DNA of 39,483 nucleotides from Ignavibacteriales bacterium (GCA_003599415.1 QZKB01000157.1:1-39483), one strand, 5' to 3'; positions 17,789 to 27,350 are shown, counted from the stretch's first letter. Notes: generated by a model not told the origin, from the sequence alone. Made by a program: numbers and translations.

Positions 17789-18892
17789 TTATTTACTGCT
17801 TAATTGCTTTGCTGAATTAATTGGCATTATCTTAGCTCCCTCAAATAATTTCTGGTGACCGGCTTTAACTACCTGCATCCCGTTTTCCAAACCACTCAAT
17901 ATTTCTACTACATCTGCTAACTGAAGACCTAATTCAACCGCTACTTTGGTAACAGATCCATCAGGTTTAACTACGTAGACAAATGACTGACCTCCATTTG
18001 CAAAAACAGCTTCATTTGGAATTGTAACCGCATTGTCGTGTTCGCTTAATACTGCGGAAACATTTGCAGACATTCCGGGAAGAAACTTCTGACCAGGGTT
18101 GGGAACGCGTGCAATAATTTTCGCATTCCTTGTAAGTTCATTAAGCACAGGTTCAATTACAATTATTTTTCCTTGTACCGAATGGTCCTTGTAAACCGGT
18201 GTTGATACTTTAACAACCGCACCGCGGTTTAACTGAGAAAGTAAACGTTCAGGAGCAGAAAAATTTATTCTGATCTCATTTATATTAGCAAGTTCTGTAA
18301 TTGGCTGACCGGTTCTTACAAATGTACCCACACTAACTTTACGGGCGCCGATAATACCATCAAACGGAGCTGTAATTCTTGTTTTGGAAAACCTGGCTTT
18401 TGCAAGGGCAAGATTAGCTTCAGCAACATGTAAAGAAGCGATCGCGTCATCCAAATCCTGCTGTGTACCTGCTTTCTGTTCTACAATGTTTTTTACTCTT
18501 TCGAAATTTGATTTGCTTTGTTCAAACAGTGCTTCACTCCTTTTTACTTCTGCCGCAAGTTGTAAGTCATCAATCTGTGCAACAAGATCTCCTTTCCTAA
18601 TAAAGCTTCCTTCTTCAAACGGAAGCTTAGTTACGGCACCATCAATTTCCGAAACAACAGAAATAGATTCTAATGCTTCAATTGATCCCACTGCTTCAAA
18701 TTGATCTGCAACCTTCTGCACTTTAATGTCTGCCACTTCTACCGGCATAGGAGGCATAGAGAAGCCTCCGGCTGACTGCTGCTGCTTTGAACAGCTGACC
18801 AGCAGAAATGAGGTGAGCAGGGTGCTTATAAATAATAACAGCTTTGGCATTGCGTTGTAAACCGAACTAATTTTATTTTTTGTACGTATCAT
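17789..18892 (-). CDS. RND efflux periplasmic adaptor (membrane fusion protein)
   Basis: Adaptor that links the inner-membrane pump to the outer-membrane channel; 367 residues. The signal peptide ends in the lipobox LLVSC with lipidated C34. The biotinyl-lipoyl-like halves (EVSEIDGAVTKLPFEEGSFIRKG and TAPFDGIIGARKVSVGTFVRTG) flank a helical hairpin (about residues 118-165), followed by the beta-barrel and membrane-proximal domains. ATG 18892 is preferred: AAAGGAATAAAT is just upstream, and the longer in-frame reading from 19024 only overlaps the TolC gene. It starts 16 bp after the TolC stop. Confidence 0.95.
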   Translation of the reverse strand: MIRTKNKISSVYNAMPKLLLFISTLLTSFLLVSCSKQQQSAGGFSMPPMPVEVADIKVQKVADQFEAVGSIEALESISVVSEIDGAVTKLPFEEGSFIRKGDLVAQIDDLQLAAEVKRSEALFEQSKSNFERVKNIVEQKAGTQQDLDDAIASLHVAEANLALAKARFSKTRITAPFDGIIGARKVSVGTFVRTGQPITELANINEIRINFSAPERLLSQLNRGAVVKVSTPVYKDHSVQGKIIVIEPVLNELTRNAKIIARVPNPGQKFLPGMSANVSAVLSEHDNAVTIPNEAVFANGGQSFVYVVKPDGSVTKVAVELGLQLADVVEILSGLENGMQVVKAGHQKLFEGAKIMPINSAKQLSSK

Positions 18893-18908
18893 ATTTATTC
18901 CTTTCAAA

Positions 18909-20468
18909 TTAATTTCTGCCGGTATATTTTCCGGATGTAAGCTGCTTGAGCAGGGCAGCTGCTTTTGCAGTTCTAACCAATGCTTCAGAGTAACGCTGCT
19001 GGGCAGTTGCAAAATCAGCTCCAAGTCTTACAAGTTCAAATGCAGTTGACTTTCCATTATGGAATTCAATCATACCAATTCGTACTTGTTCCTGAGCTGC
19101 CTTAACTCCTTCCAATGCAGCATCAATTCTTTTTTTGCCATGAGATAATTCCCGCCAGGCTGATCGTACCTGTTCCTCAAGGCTGCGTGATAATTCAATA
19201 TAAATCTGCTGGGCATTAATACCTTCGGCTTCAAGTCTTTCTTTCTCGGCAGAGTTACTGCGGAAACCAACTGGTAAAGTAAGTTCTACACCAATACTCC
19301 AGTTTGGGAATTCACGTTTAGTAAGTTGTGTAATAGCATCTCCAAAACTTCCGCTGCGTGTTGTACGAAAAGTCTGATCACCAAAAACAACATCCTGAGG
19401 TGTACCTGTTAATCCGTTTCCACCCAAAGAGCCGAATAAATCTAAACTCGGAAGCACTTTCCATTTAGCTGAGCTGACCTGGATATTTATTGATTCAACA
19501 TTTTTCTTTGCAGCCTGCAAATCAAGATTGCTATTCAATGTATAATCAACAAGTAAGTCTGCGTTTTCTACATAATAATCTGACGAAGGTTCATCTGTTG
19601 GAATAAAACGGGTTGTTCCTCCTCCGGGTTTTTTACCTATTAACGCTGCAAACTGATCTGATTGTTTATCAAGTTGTTCTTCACTATCAAGCAATAATAA
19701 TTCCTGCTGAGCTAAAAATGTTTTAGCATTTGCAACCTGGTTTGGTCCAACTAATCCAGATTTTGATCTAAGTTCCGCTTCCTGCAATAACGCTTTTGCT
19801 TCGTCTCTTGTAAGTTCCTGTACTGCATAATTTCTTTCGAGCGCATACAAATCCCAGTAAACCCGTTCCACTGATGTATTTATGGCAAGCATTTGCTGGT
19901 TGTAAAAATATTTTTTCCCTTCAAGCAGGTTTTCAGCCATCGAAAGTCTTTCCCTTGCAGTAGCAGAAAATCCTTCAAGTAACGGCTGACGAAAACTAAT
20001 AGCTCCATAGGTATCATACTCAGGATTTAAAAATGCGAAAGTAGAATTCGTATTCAGCTTTGAAGCATTCATTGAAAGCTCTAACTGGGTACCAATAGGA
20101 AGGTTTAACCTTAAACCGGTTTTATAATCTGTTTGTTGTGTGGACAAGGTATTAGCGCCGGCAAAAAAGGATGCGGCAGGCATCTTCTGATCAACATAAT
20201 TGTAAGAGAAAAAGAATTCGGGATCGAAAAAACCGGATTCTCTGCGAACTGTTGCAACAGCTGCTAAGTATTGCGCTTCGGCCGCTTCAACTGAAGTGGC
20301 ATTTTCCAATGCTGATTGTTTCGCATCTGCAAGAGAAAGTTTTGTACCCTTATGCGAAAGTAAAATTTTCTGAAGAGCGCTATCTGGGTTAACAGAAGCT
20401 TGCGCTAAAATTCCTTGTGAATTAAAAATTAAAAATAGAATAAAAGAACTAATTAGTTCCCTATACAT
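18909..20468 (-). CDS. TolC-family outer-membrane efflux channel
   Basis: Outer-membrane channel of a tripartite efflux system, 519 residues. A signal peptide (YRELISSFILFLIFNSQGILAQ) is followed by two repeats of the long coiled helices and strands typical of outer membrane efflux proteins, with Ala/Gln/Glu-rich heptads such as AEAQYLAAVATVRRESGFFDP and the late SYRSALVEY-like segment TAQQRYSEALVRTAKAAAL. AAAGGAGGA lies just before a double ATGATG; the second ATG (20468) has the better spacing, and 20471 is the alternative. It is the first gene of the efflux operon. Confidence 0.94.
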   Translation of the reverse strand: MYRELISSFILFLIFNSQGILAQASVNPDSALQKILLSHKGTKLSLADAKQSALENATSVEAAEAQYLAAVATVRRESGFFDPEFFFSYNYVDQKMPAASFFAGANTLSTQQTDYKTGLRLNLPIGTQLELSMNASKLNTNSTFAFLNPEYDTYGAISFRQPLLEGFSATARERLSMAENLLEGKKYFYNQQMLAINTSVERVYWDLYALERNYAVQELTRDEAKALLQEAELRSKSGLVGPNQVANAKTFLAQQELLLLDSEEQLDKQSDQFAALIGKKPGGGTTRFIPTDEPSSDYYVENADLLVDYTLNSNLDLQAAKKNVESINIQVSSAKWKVLPSLDLFGSLGGNGLTGTPQDVVFGDQTFRTTRSGSFGDAITQLTKREFPNWSIGVELTLPVGFRSNSAEKERLEAEGINAQQIYIELSRSLEEQVRSAWRELSHGKKRIDAALEGVKAAQEQVRIGMIEFHNGKSTAFELVRLGADFATAQQRYSEALVRTAKAAALLKQLTSGKYTGRN

Positions 20469-20879
20469 CATTCCTCCTTTAAATGAATTATCCAGCCCGG
20501 ATAAAAATTTGAATAGAACTAAAACGAAATGACCAAATGTCAATAATCCCTTAAATATTTTATGCCCTCTCAAAAAATAATAATTGGAATAAATTGAAAC
20601 GGATCAAAATCTTATTACAACTTCCAGCTTGTATTAATAAATCAACACACTCTAATTTTTTGTAGTTCCAAATAAATATTCTTCTATATTATTTTTAGGT
20701 TGCTAAATGGCTGAAGAAACAGTCTGTTTATATAAAGATAAAATTTTTATAGAAACATGAAATAGCAAGGCATAATTATTTTTTTTCGAACGAATTTGTT
20801 TGCCGAATTAAAATTTATTTTATTTTCATATCGAAATTCGAAATCATTAATTTTATCCAAGAATACCAAAAGGAATACA
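20469..20879. other. Divergent promoter region between efflux operon and dehydrogenase
   Basis: About 410 bp without a gene between two divergent transcripts. It is AT-rich. An 11-bp inverted repeat TCGAA-A-TTCGA at 20831-20841 lies 39 bp before the dehydrogenase start and could be an operator half-site. No regulator gene is adjacent. Confidence 0.45.
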
Positions 20880-21917
20880 ATGAGAAGTGTATTATTAACC
20901 GGAATAAAAAAGTTTGAAATTAAAAATATTCCGTTACCTGAAATCAAAGAAGAGAATGAAGTATTAATTAGAATTAAAACAGTTGGAATCTGCGGTTCGG
21001 ATATACATTATTATACAGCGGGAAGAATTGGTTCGCAGGTAGTTGATTATCCTTTTACAATAGGACATGAGGCCGCCGGCATTGTTGAAAAAGTCGGGAA
21101 GAGTGTAACTAAAGTAAAAGAAGGACAAAGAGTTGCAATTGATCCGGCTGTATCCTGTGGGGTTTGTGATCAATGTAAAGCCGGAAGGGAAAATACCTGT
21201 CGTAAGTTATTGTTCTTAGGCTGCCCTAAACAGCTTAGCGGTTGCTTATGCGAGTACATTGTTATGAAAGAAAACAGTTGTTTCCCGATAAGTGATTCGA
21301 TGACTTACGAACAGGCAACATTATCTGAGCCTTTAGCTATCGGAGTTTATGCAGTTGAAAGAGGAATGCTTAAAGATAAAATGAATGCAGCAATTCTCGG
21401 CGCTGGCCCGATTGGTATGTCTGTTTTACTTGTACTACGCACTATGAATATTGGCAATGTTTATGTAACTGACAAATTAAATTATCGCTTAGGCTTTTCA
21501 AAAAAATTAAATCCAGCCTGGGTGGGAAATCCTGATCAGATGGACGTTGTGCAAGAAATATCAGACCATGATCCACTTTTAATGGATGTAGTTTTTGAAT
21601 GCAGCGGTGACCCAAATGCAATTAAGCAGGGAATAGAATTGTTAAAACCGGGAGGCAACCTTGTTATTGTCGGCATACCTGAGGTGGATGAAATATCATT
21701 CCCAATTCACGAACTAAGAAGGAAAGAAATCACAATAATTAATGTAAGAAGGCAGGCCCATTGTACTCAAAAAGCTATTGATCTTTTACAAAGCGGAAAA
21801 ATTAATATGGATTTTATGGCGACGCACAGTTTTACAATGAATGAAATAGAAAAAGCATTTGAACTAGTTTCCGGGTATAAAGATAATGTTATGAAAGCGT
21901 TCATTATTATTGAATAG
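20880..21917 (+). CDS. Zinc-dependent medium-chain dehydrogenase (sorbitol/threonine dehydrogenase type)
   Basis: NAD(P)-dependent alcohol dehydrogenase of 345 residues. Catalytic zinc ligands C38 (GICGSDIHYY) and H63-E64 (GHEAAG) are present. The structural zinc cluster C93, C96, C99 and C107 (CGVCDQCKAGRENTC) is intact. The Rossmann glycine motif is GAGPIGMSVL. The early SDIHYY-x-x-GRIG is typical of polyol and sugar dehydrogenases such as sorbitol dehydrogenase, so a polyol substrate is most likely but not proven. ATG 20880 is chosen because AAAAGGAATAC precedes it and the protein then starts like its family; an in-frame start at 20796 would add 28 unrelated residues. The gene appears to stand alone. 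Confidence 0.9.
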   Translation: MRSVLLTGIKKFEIKNIPLPEIKEENEVLIRIKTVGICGSDIHYYTAGRIGSQVVDYPFTIGHEAAGIVEKVGKSVTKVKEGQRVAIDPAVSCGVCDQCKAGRENTCRKLLFLGCPKQLSGCLCEYIVMKENSCFPISDSMTYEQATLSEPLAIGVYAVERGMLKDKMNAAILGAGPIGMSVLLVLRTMNIGNVYVTDKLNYRLGFSKKLNPAWVGNPDQMDVVQEISDHDPLLMDVVFECSGDPNAIKQGIELLKPGGNLVIVGIPEVDEISFPIHELRRKEITIINVRRQAHCTQKAIDLLQSGKINMDFMATHSFTMNEIEKAFELVSGYKDNVMKAFIIIE

Positions 21918-21970
21918 ATTATATTTTTTAGAGAAGTAAAGATAAAACAAAATTAATGAACATAAAGCAT

Positions 21971-22318
21971 TCAATTCGTGCTAGTTTTACTTCCCCTGAT
22001 ACCGGAATATTCTGAAACGGGTTTTTGCAAAACATAATTACTAACCTCATCAGCGCTTTTCAAATTCTTTCCTGTATCGATAACACTTTCTAACAATCCG
22101 GTAGTATTCCTTGAATGATCAATTGATTCACCTGATATGTCATCATCAGAAGATGAATCAACCGGCTTTGAAAGTGAGGTAACTGAAAATGTAATGCTGT
22201 CAATTTCGGAAAGTTGAAATTTAAGCGTGGACTGATCTGTTTTATATATCGTCAGAGACTGAGTATACGCTATGTTTGACAGAACAACAATAAGTATTGA
22301 AATAAATATATTTTTCAT
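21971..22318 (-). CDS. Small secreted protein with N-terminal 'SEIDSITF' module
   Basis: A 115-residue exported protein of unknown function. The signal peptide KNIFISILIVVLSNIAYTQ precedes a module of about 30 residues (LTIYKTDQSTLKFQLSEIDSITF). The same module occurs at the start of the two proteins encoded just upstream. The remainder is Ser/Asp-rich, apparently disordered, and shows no T9SS tail. The ATG at 22318 has only a weak ribosome site. It is last in a three-gene minus-strand group, 21 bp from its neighbour. Confidence 0.7.
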   Translation of the reverse strand: MKNIFISILIVVLSNIAYTQSLTIYKTDQSTLKFQLSEIDSITFSVTSLSKPVDSSSDDDISGESIDHSRNTTGLLESVIDTGKNLKSADEVSNYVLQKPVSEYSGIRGSKTSTN

Positions 22319-22339
22319 GATCCATTTTCCCGGGTAAAT

Positions 22340-22795
22340 TTATTTTACGAATAACATTTTCTTAGCGAGCACTGTGTTCTGATACTTAACGCGGTAAATA
22401 TATAATCCGCTTGCAACAGGTTGCCCGGCGTTATTTTTACTATCCCATACAACCGTGTAAGAACCTGGTGAATTATGTGCACTTTCAAACAACCTAACCA
22501 ATTGTCCATCGATGCTGAAAATTTTAATCTCAACATCACCTTCGGTTGGAATCTGGTATTCAATTGTTGTAGTTGGGTTAAAGGGATTCGGATAATTCTG
22601 TAAAAGGTTAAAAGTTTTAATTACAGTTTTTATTTCCTCCTGCCCGGCAGCGCTTGATATATCCGTGAAAGTGATCTTCTTTATTTCCTGTACCGGAATT
22701 GTGGTTGCAACTCCGTTTGACCATATTTTCATGTTATAAGTCTGGGAGTACATAGTGCCGATGCACAAAAAGAATAGAACAACTATTCTTCTCAT
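22340..22795 (-). CDS. Secreted protein with type IX secretion sorting tail
   Basis: A 151-residue protein consisting almost only of a signal peptide (to about residue 18), a short SEID-type module (MKIWSNGVATTIPVQEIKKITF) and a C-terminal T9SS type A sorting domain. The sorting domain includes LLQNYPNPFNPTTTI, the GDVEIKIFSIDGQLV strand pair, GLYIYRVKY and final KKMLFVK. There is almost no cargo between the modules. The NYPNPFNPTTTI form is characteristic of Ignavibacteria and relatives. AAAGGA lies about 8 bases before ATG 22795. It may be a surface-anchored small protein or a carrier for the neighbouring secreted proteins. Confidence 0.85.
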   Translation of the reverse strand: MRRIVVLFFLCIGTMYSQTYNMKIWSNGVATTIPVQEIKKITFTDISSAAGQEEIKTVIKTFNLLQNYPNPFNPTTTIEYQIPTEGDVEIKIFSIDGQLVRLFESAHNSPGSYTVVWDSKNNAGQPVASGLYIYRVKYQNTVLAKKMLFVK

Positions 22796-22881
22796 AATAA
22801 ATCCTTTATAAGTGTTGATGTTGATAAAAAATTTCTGTTCATAATTTCCCTTATGATATTATTTTAATCTTCTTACAAAAA

Positions 22882-25119
22882 TCAGAAAGAGACACTGGTT
22901 ACTTTACCTGAAACAGTAAAGCTCTTCTTCAGTGTACCTCCTGAATATGTACCTCCGACATACAATCCATTTGAATAAGTGCCGGTTGTAGTTCCGCCGG
23001 TATAAATGTAATAAGTTGAACCGCTCTTCAATTCAGGTGATGAAAAAACTACGTAATAAACATTCCTTATAGTCTTGTAGATTACAAGGTTATTGCCACT
23101 TGCATCTTGGATACAAAACAATGTAGATGAATTTAAGGATGAATTGGTTGTAACTTTTAGTGCGTATTGAGTTGAACTGGTACTTGTTGCCTGAATCATA
23201 TTACCGGAATTAGGTCCCGTCACAAATAATAATCCACCTGATATAACGAACGTTCCGTTATAATCCGTCCCAACTTCGGGTTGAGATTGAGGTCCATGTA
23301 CAACGACTGTTCCGGAAGTCATTACTATGTTACCGTTACTATCCAAACCGTCACCTTTAGTTACATTTATTTCAATATTGCCACCATTAAGGTAAAGGTA
23401 ACTTCCATCATTAAATTCACCGCCATTTCCTTTAGTTGCATTAAAGCCATCATCAGATGCTGCAATACTTAAAACTCCATTGTTTACCTTAATAAGCGGG
23501 GCTTCAATTCCTTCAACAGATTTTGTAATTGAAGTAGTACCGTTGTTTAATATTACAGCAGTACTGGATTTAATTCCGTCATCAGCAGAAGAGATTGTTA
23601 CCTTGCCGCTATTTATTGTTACTGCTCCATTGCAGCTAATTGCTTTTGCTTCGGCAGTGTTAGTATTCATACCAGAACCGGAAATTGTAATTTTTGCACC
23701 TGTGGTTGTGATATTTATTTCTGGTGATTCGGTTGAATCTCCAAATGTTAAAGAGCCGTCAGCAGTTATTCCTTTTCCGGCAGAACCTGAACTTGAAGTT
23801 GTTATATTACCACCAAGAATAACTATATTTCCATTGGCAGTTATGCAGGTTGCATTATAAGCGTCTGATATATTACTCGAATTTTTATATGTTGCTCCTG
23901 CTCCGGAAGTTGCTATCTTAACGATTCCACCAGTGATAATAACATTACTGTCGGCAGATATTCCTTTGCCACCTTTGCCGCTACTTGTAATTGTTATTTC
24001 GCCTCCGTTAATAAATATTGAACTGTCACTCTTGATTGCAGTACAATATGACGGATTATAACCTGAACCGTAAGTTTCAAGTACTGCATTACCCGTAGTA
24101 TTTATTGTTATGCTTCCGCCGCTTAGTATCATATCCATACCGGATTTCAATCCTTTTGACTGATCACCGCTCAGTGTCATATTTAACGTGCCATTTGAAA
24201 TTGTAATAGTACTATCGCAGGAAATTCCATCAGTGTTTGAAACAGAATTTATCGTAGTTATTTCACCACCTGAAATATCCACATATCCTTCACCGCCATC
24301 AATCGCATCTCCGTTTGATGTTATGTTAAGTGAACCGTTTGTAATAACTATTCCATCATTTGCATTCAGGCCATCCTTTGCTGCACTTGTGACAATAATA
24401 TTACCTCCGTCTATCTGTATTAAATCATCACTACAAATAGCATGTTGTAAAGAACCTTTGCCGTTTACAGTTAATGCCCCATTACCGCTGAATATGAGTG
24501 ATCCCTCACAGAAGAACGCAGCATCCTGCTCTTCAACGGTAACAGAATCAATTACTAAGCTATCTGCATATGAACTTCCGTCGGTCAAAATATTATTTGT
24601 GCCATCTGCAAGAACTACGGAAATCTTCTTACCTGCCTGAATATTTATTGCCGGGCCGGTAGTATTTGTAATGTTTATTCCGCCAAGTAAAAGGTTAAAT
24701 TTCTTTTCACTGTAAACTTTAAATGAACCATCTGCTGTTGTTCCTGCAAGTTTATATGTAACATTCTTAGCATCCTCACCGGCTTTTATTGTTACGGAAG
24801 CACCATTAACATTTACTGAAACTCCTTCGTAAGCAAATGGATTCATTACTGATACATCTGAGTCGTTGTAGTTTATTAAAACGGTATCGGAATTCTCGTC
24901 AAATGAAATGCTGTCAATTTCTGATAAGGAATATTGAACGGTAGTATCTCCAACACTTAGATAAATTAAGGCGCCATCATGGCTGAAATAAAAGCTATCA
25001 ATTGCTGATAGAGAAGCACCCAATGTAATGTTATCAGATTTGTGAATGTAAATTTTTTCCTGGCTTAGCAATGTTGTATTTAATGCCAGCCACAAAAGTA
25101 TTATAAGTTGCTTTTTCAT
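22882..25119 (-). CDS. Secreted Cthe_2159-like carbohydrate-binding beta-helix protein
   Basis: A 745-residue exported protein. After the signal peptide come two tandem short modules (IYIHKSDNITLGASLSAIDSFYF and LSVGDTTVQYSLSEIDSISF). A long right-handed beta-helix of Gly/Asn/Ser/Thr-rich turns follows (about residues 110-640), with recurring phrases such as GGNITI, DGIKSS, SADDG and KGI-ADS. This matches the Cthe_2159/DUF4353 family, whose founding member binds acidic polysaccharide with calcium. The C-terminal 100 residues hold small beta domains with a TYYIYTGG-type sequence, and no T9SS tail. No clear ribosome site precedes ATG 25119. In other bacteria such genes sit near CotH and polyphosphate polymerase genes; none is seen here. 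Confidence 0.85.
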   Translation of the reverse strand: MKKQLIILLWLALNTTLLSQEKIYIHKSDNITLGASLSAIDSFYFSHDGALIYLSVGDTTVQYSLSEIDSISFDENSDTVLINYNDSDVSVMNPFAYEGVSVNVNGASVTIKAGEDAKNVTYKLAGTTADGSFKVYSEKKFNLLLGGINITNTTGPAINIQAGKKISVVLADGTNNILTDGSSYADSLVIDSVTVEEQDAAFFCEGSLIFSGNGALTVNGKGSLQHAICSDDLIQIDGGNIIVTSAAKDGLNANDGIVITNGSLNITSNGDAIDGGEGYVDISGGEITTINSVSNTDGISCDSTITISNGTLNMTLSGDQSKGLKSGMDMILSGGSITINTTGNAVLETYGSGYNPSYCTAIKSDSSIFINGGEITITSSGKGGKGISADSNVIITGGIVKIATSGAGATYKNSSNISDAYNATCITANGNIVILGGNITTSSSGSAGKGITADGSLTFGDSTESPEINITTTGAKITISGSGMNTNTAEAKAISCNGAVTINSGKVTISSADDGIKSSTAVILNNGTTSITKSVEGIEAPLIKVNNGVLSIAASDDGFNATKGNGGEFNDGSYLYLNGGNIEINVTKGDGLDSNGNIVMTSGTVVVHGPQSQPEVGTDYNGTFVISGGLLFVTGPNSGNMIQATSTSSTQYALKVTTNSSLNSSTLFCIQDASGNNLVIYKTIRNVYYVVFSSPELKSGSTYYIYTGGTTTGTYSNGLYVGGTYSGGTLKKSFTVSGKVTSVSF

Positions 25120-25522
25120 AGTATCGTTTAACTACCAGGTATTGTTAATGGGCAAAATTTGTTTTTGTATTTATTTATTTGTCCGGATTCCTATTGAGCA
25201 AACCGACTTTGTTATTAGATAACCGTCTCAATTCAGTTTAATAATAGCATAAGAATTCTTTCAGTACATATCGCCTTTCCCTTCAATTTGAAGTGAAAAT
25301 CAATGACAGGATAAGGAAACATTTAATTATTAAACGGTTTTTTGATTAGACAAATAAAACATTTTTTTATTCCAACCTAACGGAAGAGAATGACCTGAAA
25401 ATGTAAATTGTGAGTAGCTTGTATTTTCAAATCTTAAAAATCTTTGGTCTTAAGAAAAATTTTTCTTGCATTAATAATATTAATATGATATCATTACGAT
25501 AGCAATAAATTGGAGTTATAAA
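25120..25522. other. Divergent regulatory region
   Basis: About 400 bp without a gene between the secreted-protein group (-) and the SPFH operon (+). It contains a perfect 16-bp palindrome AAGAAAAATTTTTCTT at 25452-25467 and an AT-rich near-palindrome at 25470-25483, both within 75 bp of the SPFH start. These may be operator or promoter elements; no regulator is adjacent on the left, but a ribbon-helix-helix gene ends the SPFH group. Confidence 0.45.
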
Positions 25523-26395
25523 ATGGAAACGATTTCCGAAAAAAACGCAAGAAAACTTAGCGGCTATTTAATGCTTTTTATTGTTCTCCTGATCCTTTTG
25601 GTTGACATCTTTCTGATTTATACCGGTGCAGCAAACGATGATGCTTCATTACTTTGGTTAATTATACCCTTGTTCATTATTGATTTCTTTCTGATGATCG
25701 GGTTGTTTATCGTTCATCCAAATGATTCTCGTGTACTCATTCTTTTTGGTAAGTATATAGGAACAGTTCGTGATTCCGGTTTTCACTGGGCAAATCCTTT
25801 TGCTGTTAAAAAACTTGTCTCCTTAAGAATTAGAAACTTTAACAGTGAAAAGATAAAAGTAAACGATCTTCATGGTAACCCTATTGAGATTGCTGCCGTT
25901 ATTGTTTGGAGAGTTGTAGATTCTGCAAGAGCAATTTTTGATGTGCAAAATTATGAGCAGTTTGTTGCAATACAAAGTGAGACTGCAATTCGGGGTTTAG
26001 CTTCAGAATATGCTTATGATACATCAGAAGAGGATAAAGCATCATTACGCGGAAATCCGCAGGAAATTTCAGAGGATCTAAAGAAACAGGTTCAATCCAG
26101 GTTGCAGGTAGCGGGACTTGAAATAATAGAATCAAGAATCAGTCATCTTGCGTATGCCCCGGAAATTGCGCAGGCGATGTTAAGAAGGCAGCAGGCACAG
26201 GCTGTTGTTGCTGCACGGCAAAAAATAGTTGAAGGTGCTGTTGGCATGGTTGATATGGCTCTTAAATCCTTAAGTGAACAACACATTGTTCAGCTTGATG
26301 AAGAAAAGAAAGCGACAATGGTAAATAATCTATTAGTTGCACTGGTATCCGAGGTTTCTGCACAACCGGTTATTAATGCAGGTACCTTATATTAA
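25523..26395 (+). CDS. SPFH/Band 7 domain membrane protein
   Basis: A 290-residue member of the stomatin/prohibitin/flotillin/HflK superfamily. Two N-terminal hydrophobic segments (about residues 13-34 and 44-67) are followed by the SPFH domain. It begins with [25 protein letters not shown] and continues through the [20 protein letters not shown] segment. A helical coiled-coil C-terminus follows ([27 protein letters not shown]). Such proteins form large membrane-bound rings or microdomains. TGGAG precedes ATG 25523. Two small genes follow within 40 bp each, so the three are probably one operon. The exact role is unknown. Confidence 0.93.
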   Translation: METISEKNARKLSGYLMLFIVLLILLVDIFLIYTGAANDDASLLWLIIPLFIIDFFLMIGLFIVHPNDSRVLILFGKYIGTVRDSGFHWANPFAVKKLVSLRIRNFNSEKIKVNDLHGNPIEIAAVIVWRVVDSARAIFDVQNYEQFVAIQSETAIRGLASEYAYDTSEEDKASLRGNPQEISEDLKKQVQSRLQVAGLEIIESRISHLAYAPEIAQAMLRRQQAQAVVAARQKIVEGAVGMVDMALKSLSEQHIVQLDEEKKATMVNNLLVALVSEVSAQPVINAGTLY

Positions 26396-26431
26396 TTAAA
26401 CTTAACTTTAATCAAAGTTACGGGAAGTTAT

Positions 26432-26944
26432 ATGAATCTTTCTGAAATGACAGGTAAAGTAATTGAATTCAAACAAAATTCATTTTTAAAACGTTATTAT
26501 GAACTCAGGTATGAGAATAATGTTTTAGGTACAATTCAGATTACCGGTTTCTTTGGTCAACGTGTGCTAGTTAACCTTGATGGTAAGAACTGGGAAATTT
26601 ATAAACCAAGTTTCTGGAAATCCGAAACGGCTGTGCGTCCCCTTGGTTATGAGATGCCGATTGCTAAGTTTATAAGAAAAGGATTTGGTAAAACCGGTAT
26701 AATAAATTTGGAAAGAGGACAAAGTTTAAAAGTTGTTTTTCCCGCATTTAAACCAAGGATTGAAATTCAAACAGAAGACGGTTTGGTAATAGCCTCGCTA
26801 AAGTTTAAAGTCGGTTTTGTGGAAAAGGCAGAAATACATTTAGAACACAATTCAACTTTACTTGATGAAAATCCCTGGATAATTCCCCTTGTTCTTTTTG
26901 TTGCAATTGAAAACAGGCATAGCACAATTGCGGCAACATCATGA
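26432..26944 (+). CDS. Unknown beta-rich protein downstream of SPFH gene
   Basis: A 170-residue protein with no recognised catalytic motif and no signal peptide. Predicted strands dominate (LRYENNVLGTIQITGFFGQRVLVNL, KPRIEIQTEDGLVIASLKF), ending in a hydrophobic helix (WIIPLVLFVAIE). The layout recalls LURP/tubby-like or scramblase-type folds, which is only an impression. It starts 36 bp after the SPFH stop, and the ribbon-helix-helix gene begins 12 bp after its own stop. Confidence 0.75.
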   Translation: MNLSEMTGKVIEFKQNSFLKRYYELRYENNVLGTIQITGFFGQRVLVNLDGKNWEIYKPSFWKSETAVRPLGYEMPIAKFIRKGFGKTGIINLERGQSLKVVFPAFKPRIEIQTEDGLVIASLKFKVGFVEKAEIHLEHNSTLLDENPWIIPLVLFVAIENRHSTIAATS

Positions 26945-26956
26945 AAGAAAGTTAAT

Positions 26957-27148
26957 ATGGCAGAAAAGAAAAAATTCCTGTTAAGAATAGATGAGAATAT
27001 TTATGCCGCCCTTGAAAAATGGGCGGCTGACGATTTGAGAAGTATAAATTCCCAGATTGAATTTTTACTAAAAGATATGCTGCGCAAAGCCGGCAGAACA
27101 ATAGATAAAACCCAGGATACATCTAAAACTGACGACAGTAATTCTTAA
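26957..27148 (+). CDS. Arc/MetJ-like ribbon-helix-helix protein
   Basis: A 63-residue predicted DNA-binding protein. The ribbon strand KKFLLRIDENIYAALEKWA leads into two helices (ENIYAALEKWAADDL and SINSQIEFLLKDML), the usual ribbon-helix-helix layout in which FLLRID forms the strand that enters the major groove. A short polar tail follows. No toxin gene is adjacent, so a classical antitoxin role is not supported. As last gene of the SPFH group it may regulate that operon (palindrome at 25452-25467), or act as the Arc-like partner often found next to SPFH genes. AAAGAAAGTTAAT gives a weak ribosome site. Confidence 0.82.
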   Translation: MAEKKKFLLRIDENIYAALEKWAADDLRSINSQIEFLLKDMLRKAGRTIDKTQDTSKTDDSNS

Positions 27149-27350
27149 ACAACTTAAATTGTTCTCAACAATTCCTTCCTTAGTTTAACTCCAACAAGTA
27201 AATTTTATCAGTTAATATTCTACGGATTTCCAGCCTTAAAAAGATTTTTATTAAAAAATTTTTCGTCTTGTGCTTTTGACGGAAAAAATTACTAATTTCC
27301 AACCGTACTTTCCGGCGGTCATAAATTCATATATAAAAAAAATCGTTCTA

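Noticed and set aside
23480..24640. Plus-strand frames of 126 and 150 codons opposite the beta-helix protein gene.
   Set aside because: They are Val/Ile/Pro-rich mirror images of the Gly/Asn/Thr repeats on the other strand and have no start signals.
26957..27148. Antitoxin role for the ribbon-helix-helix protein.
   Set aside because: No small toxin-like gene is adjacent on either side. The neighbours are an SPFH operon and a lipoprotein operon.
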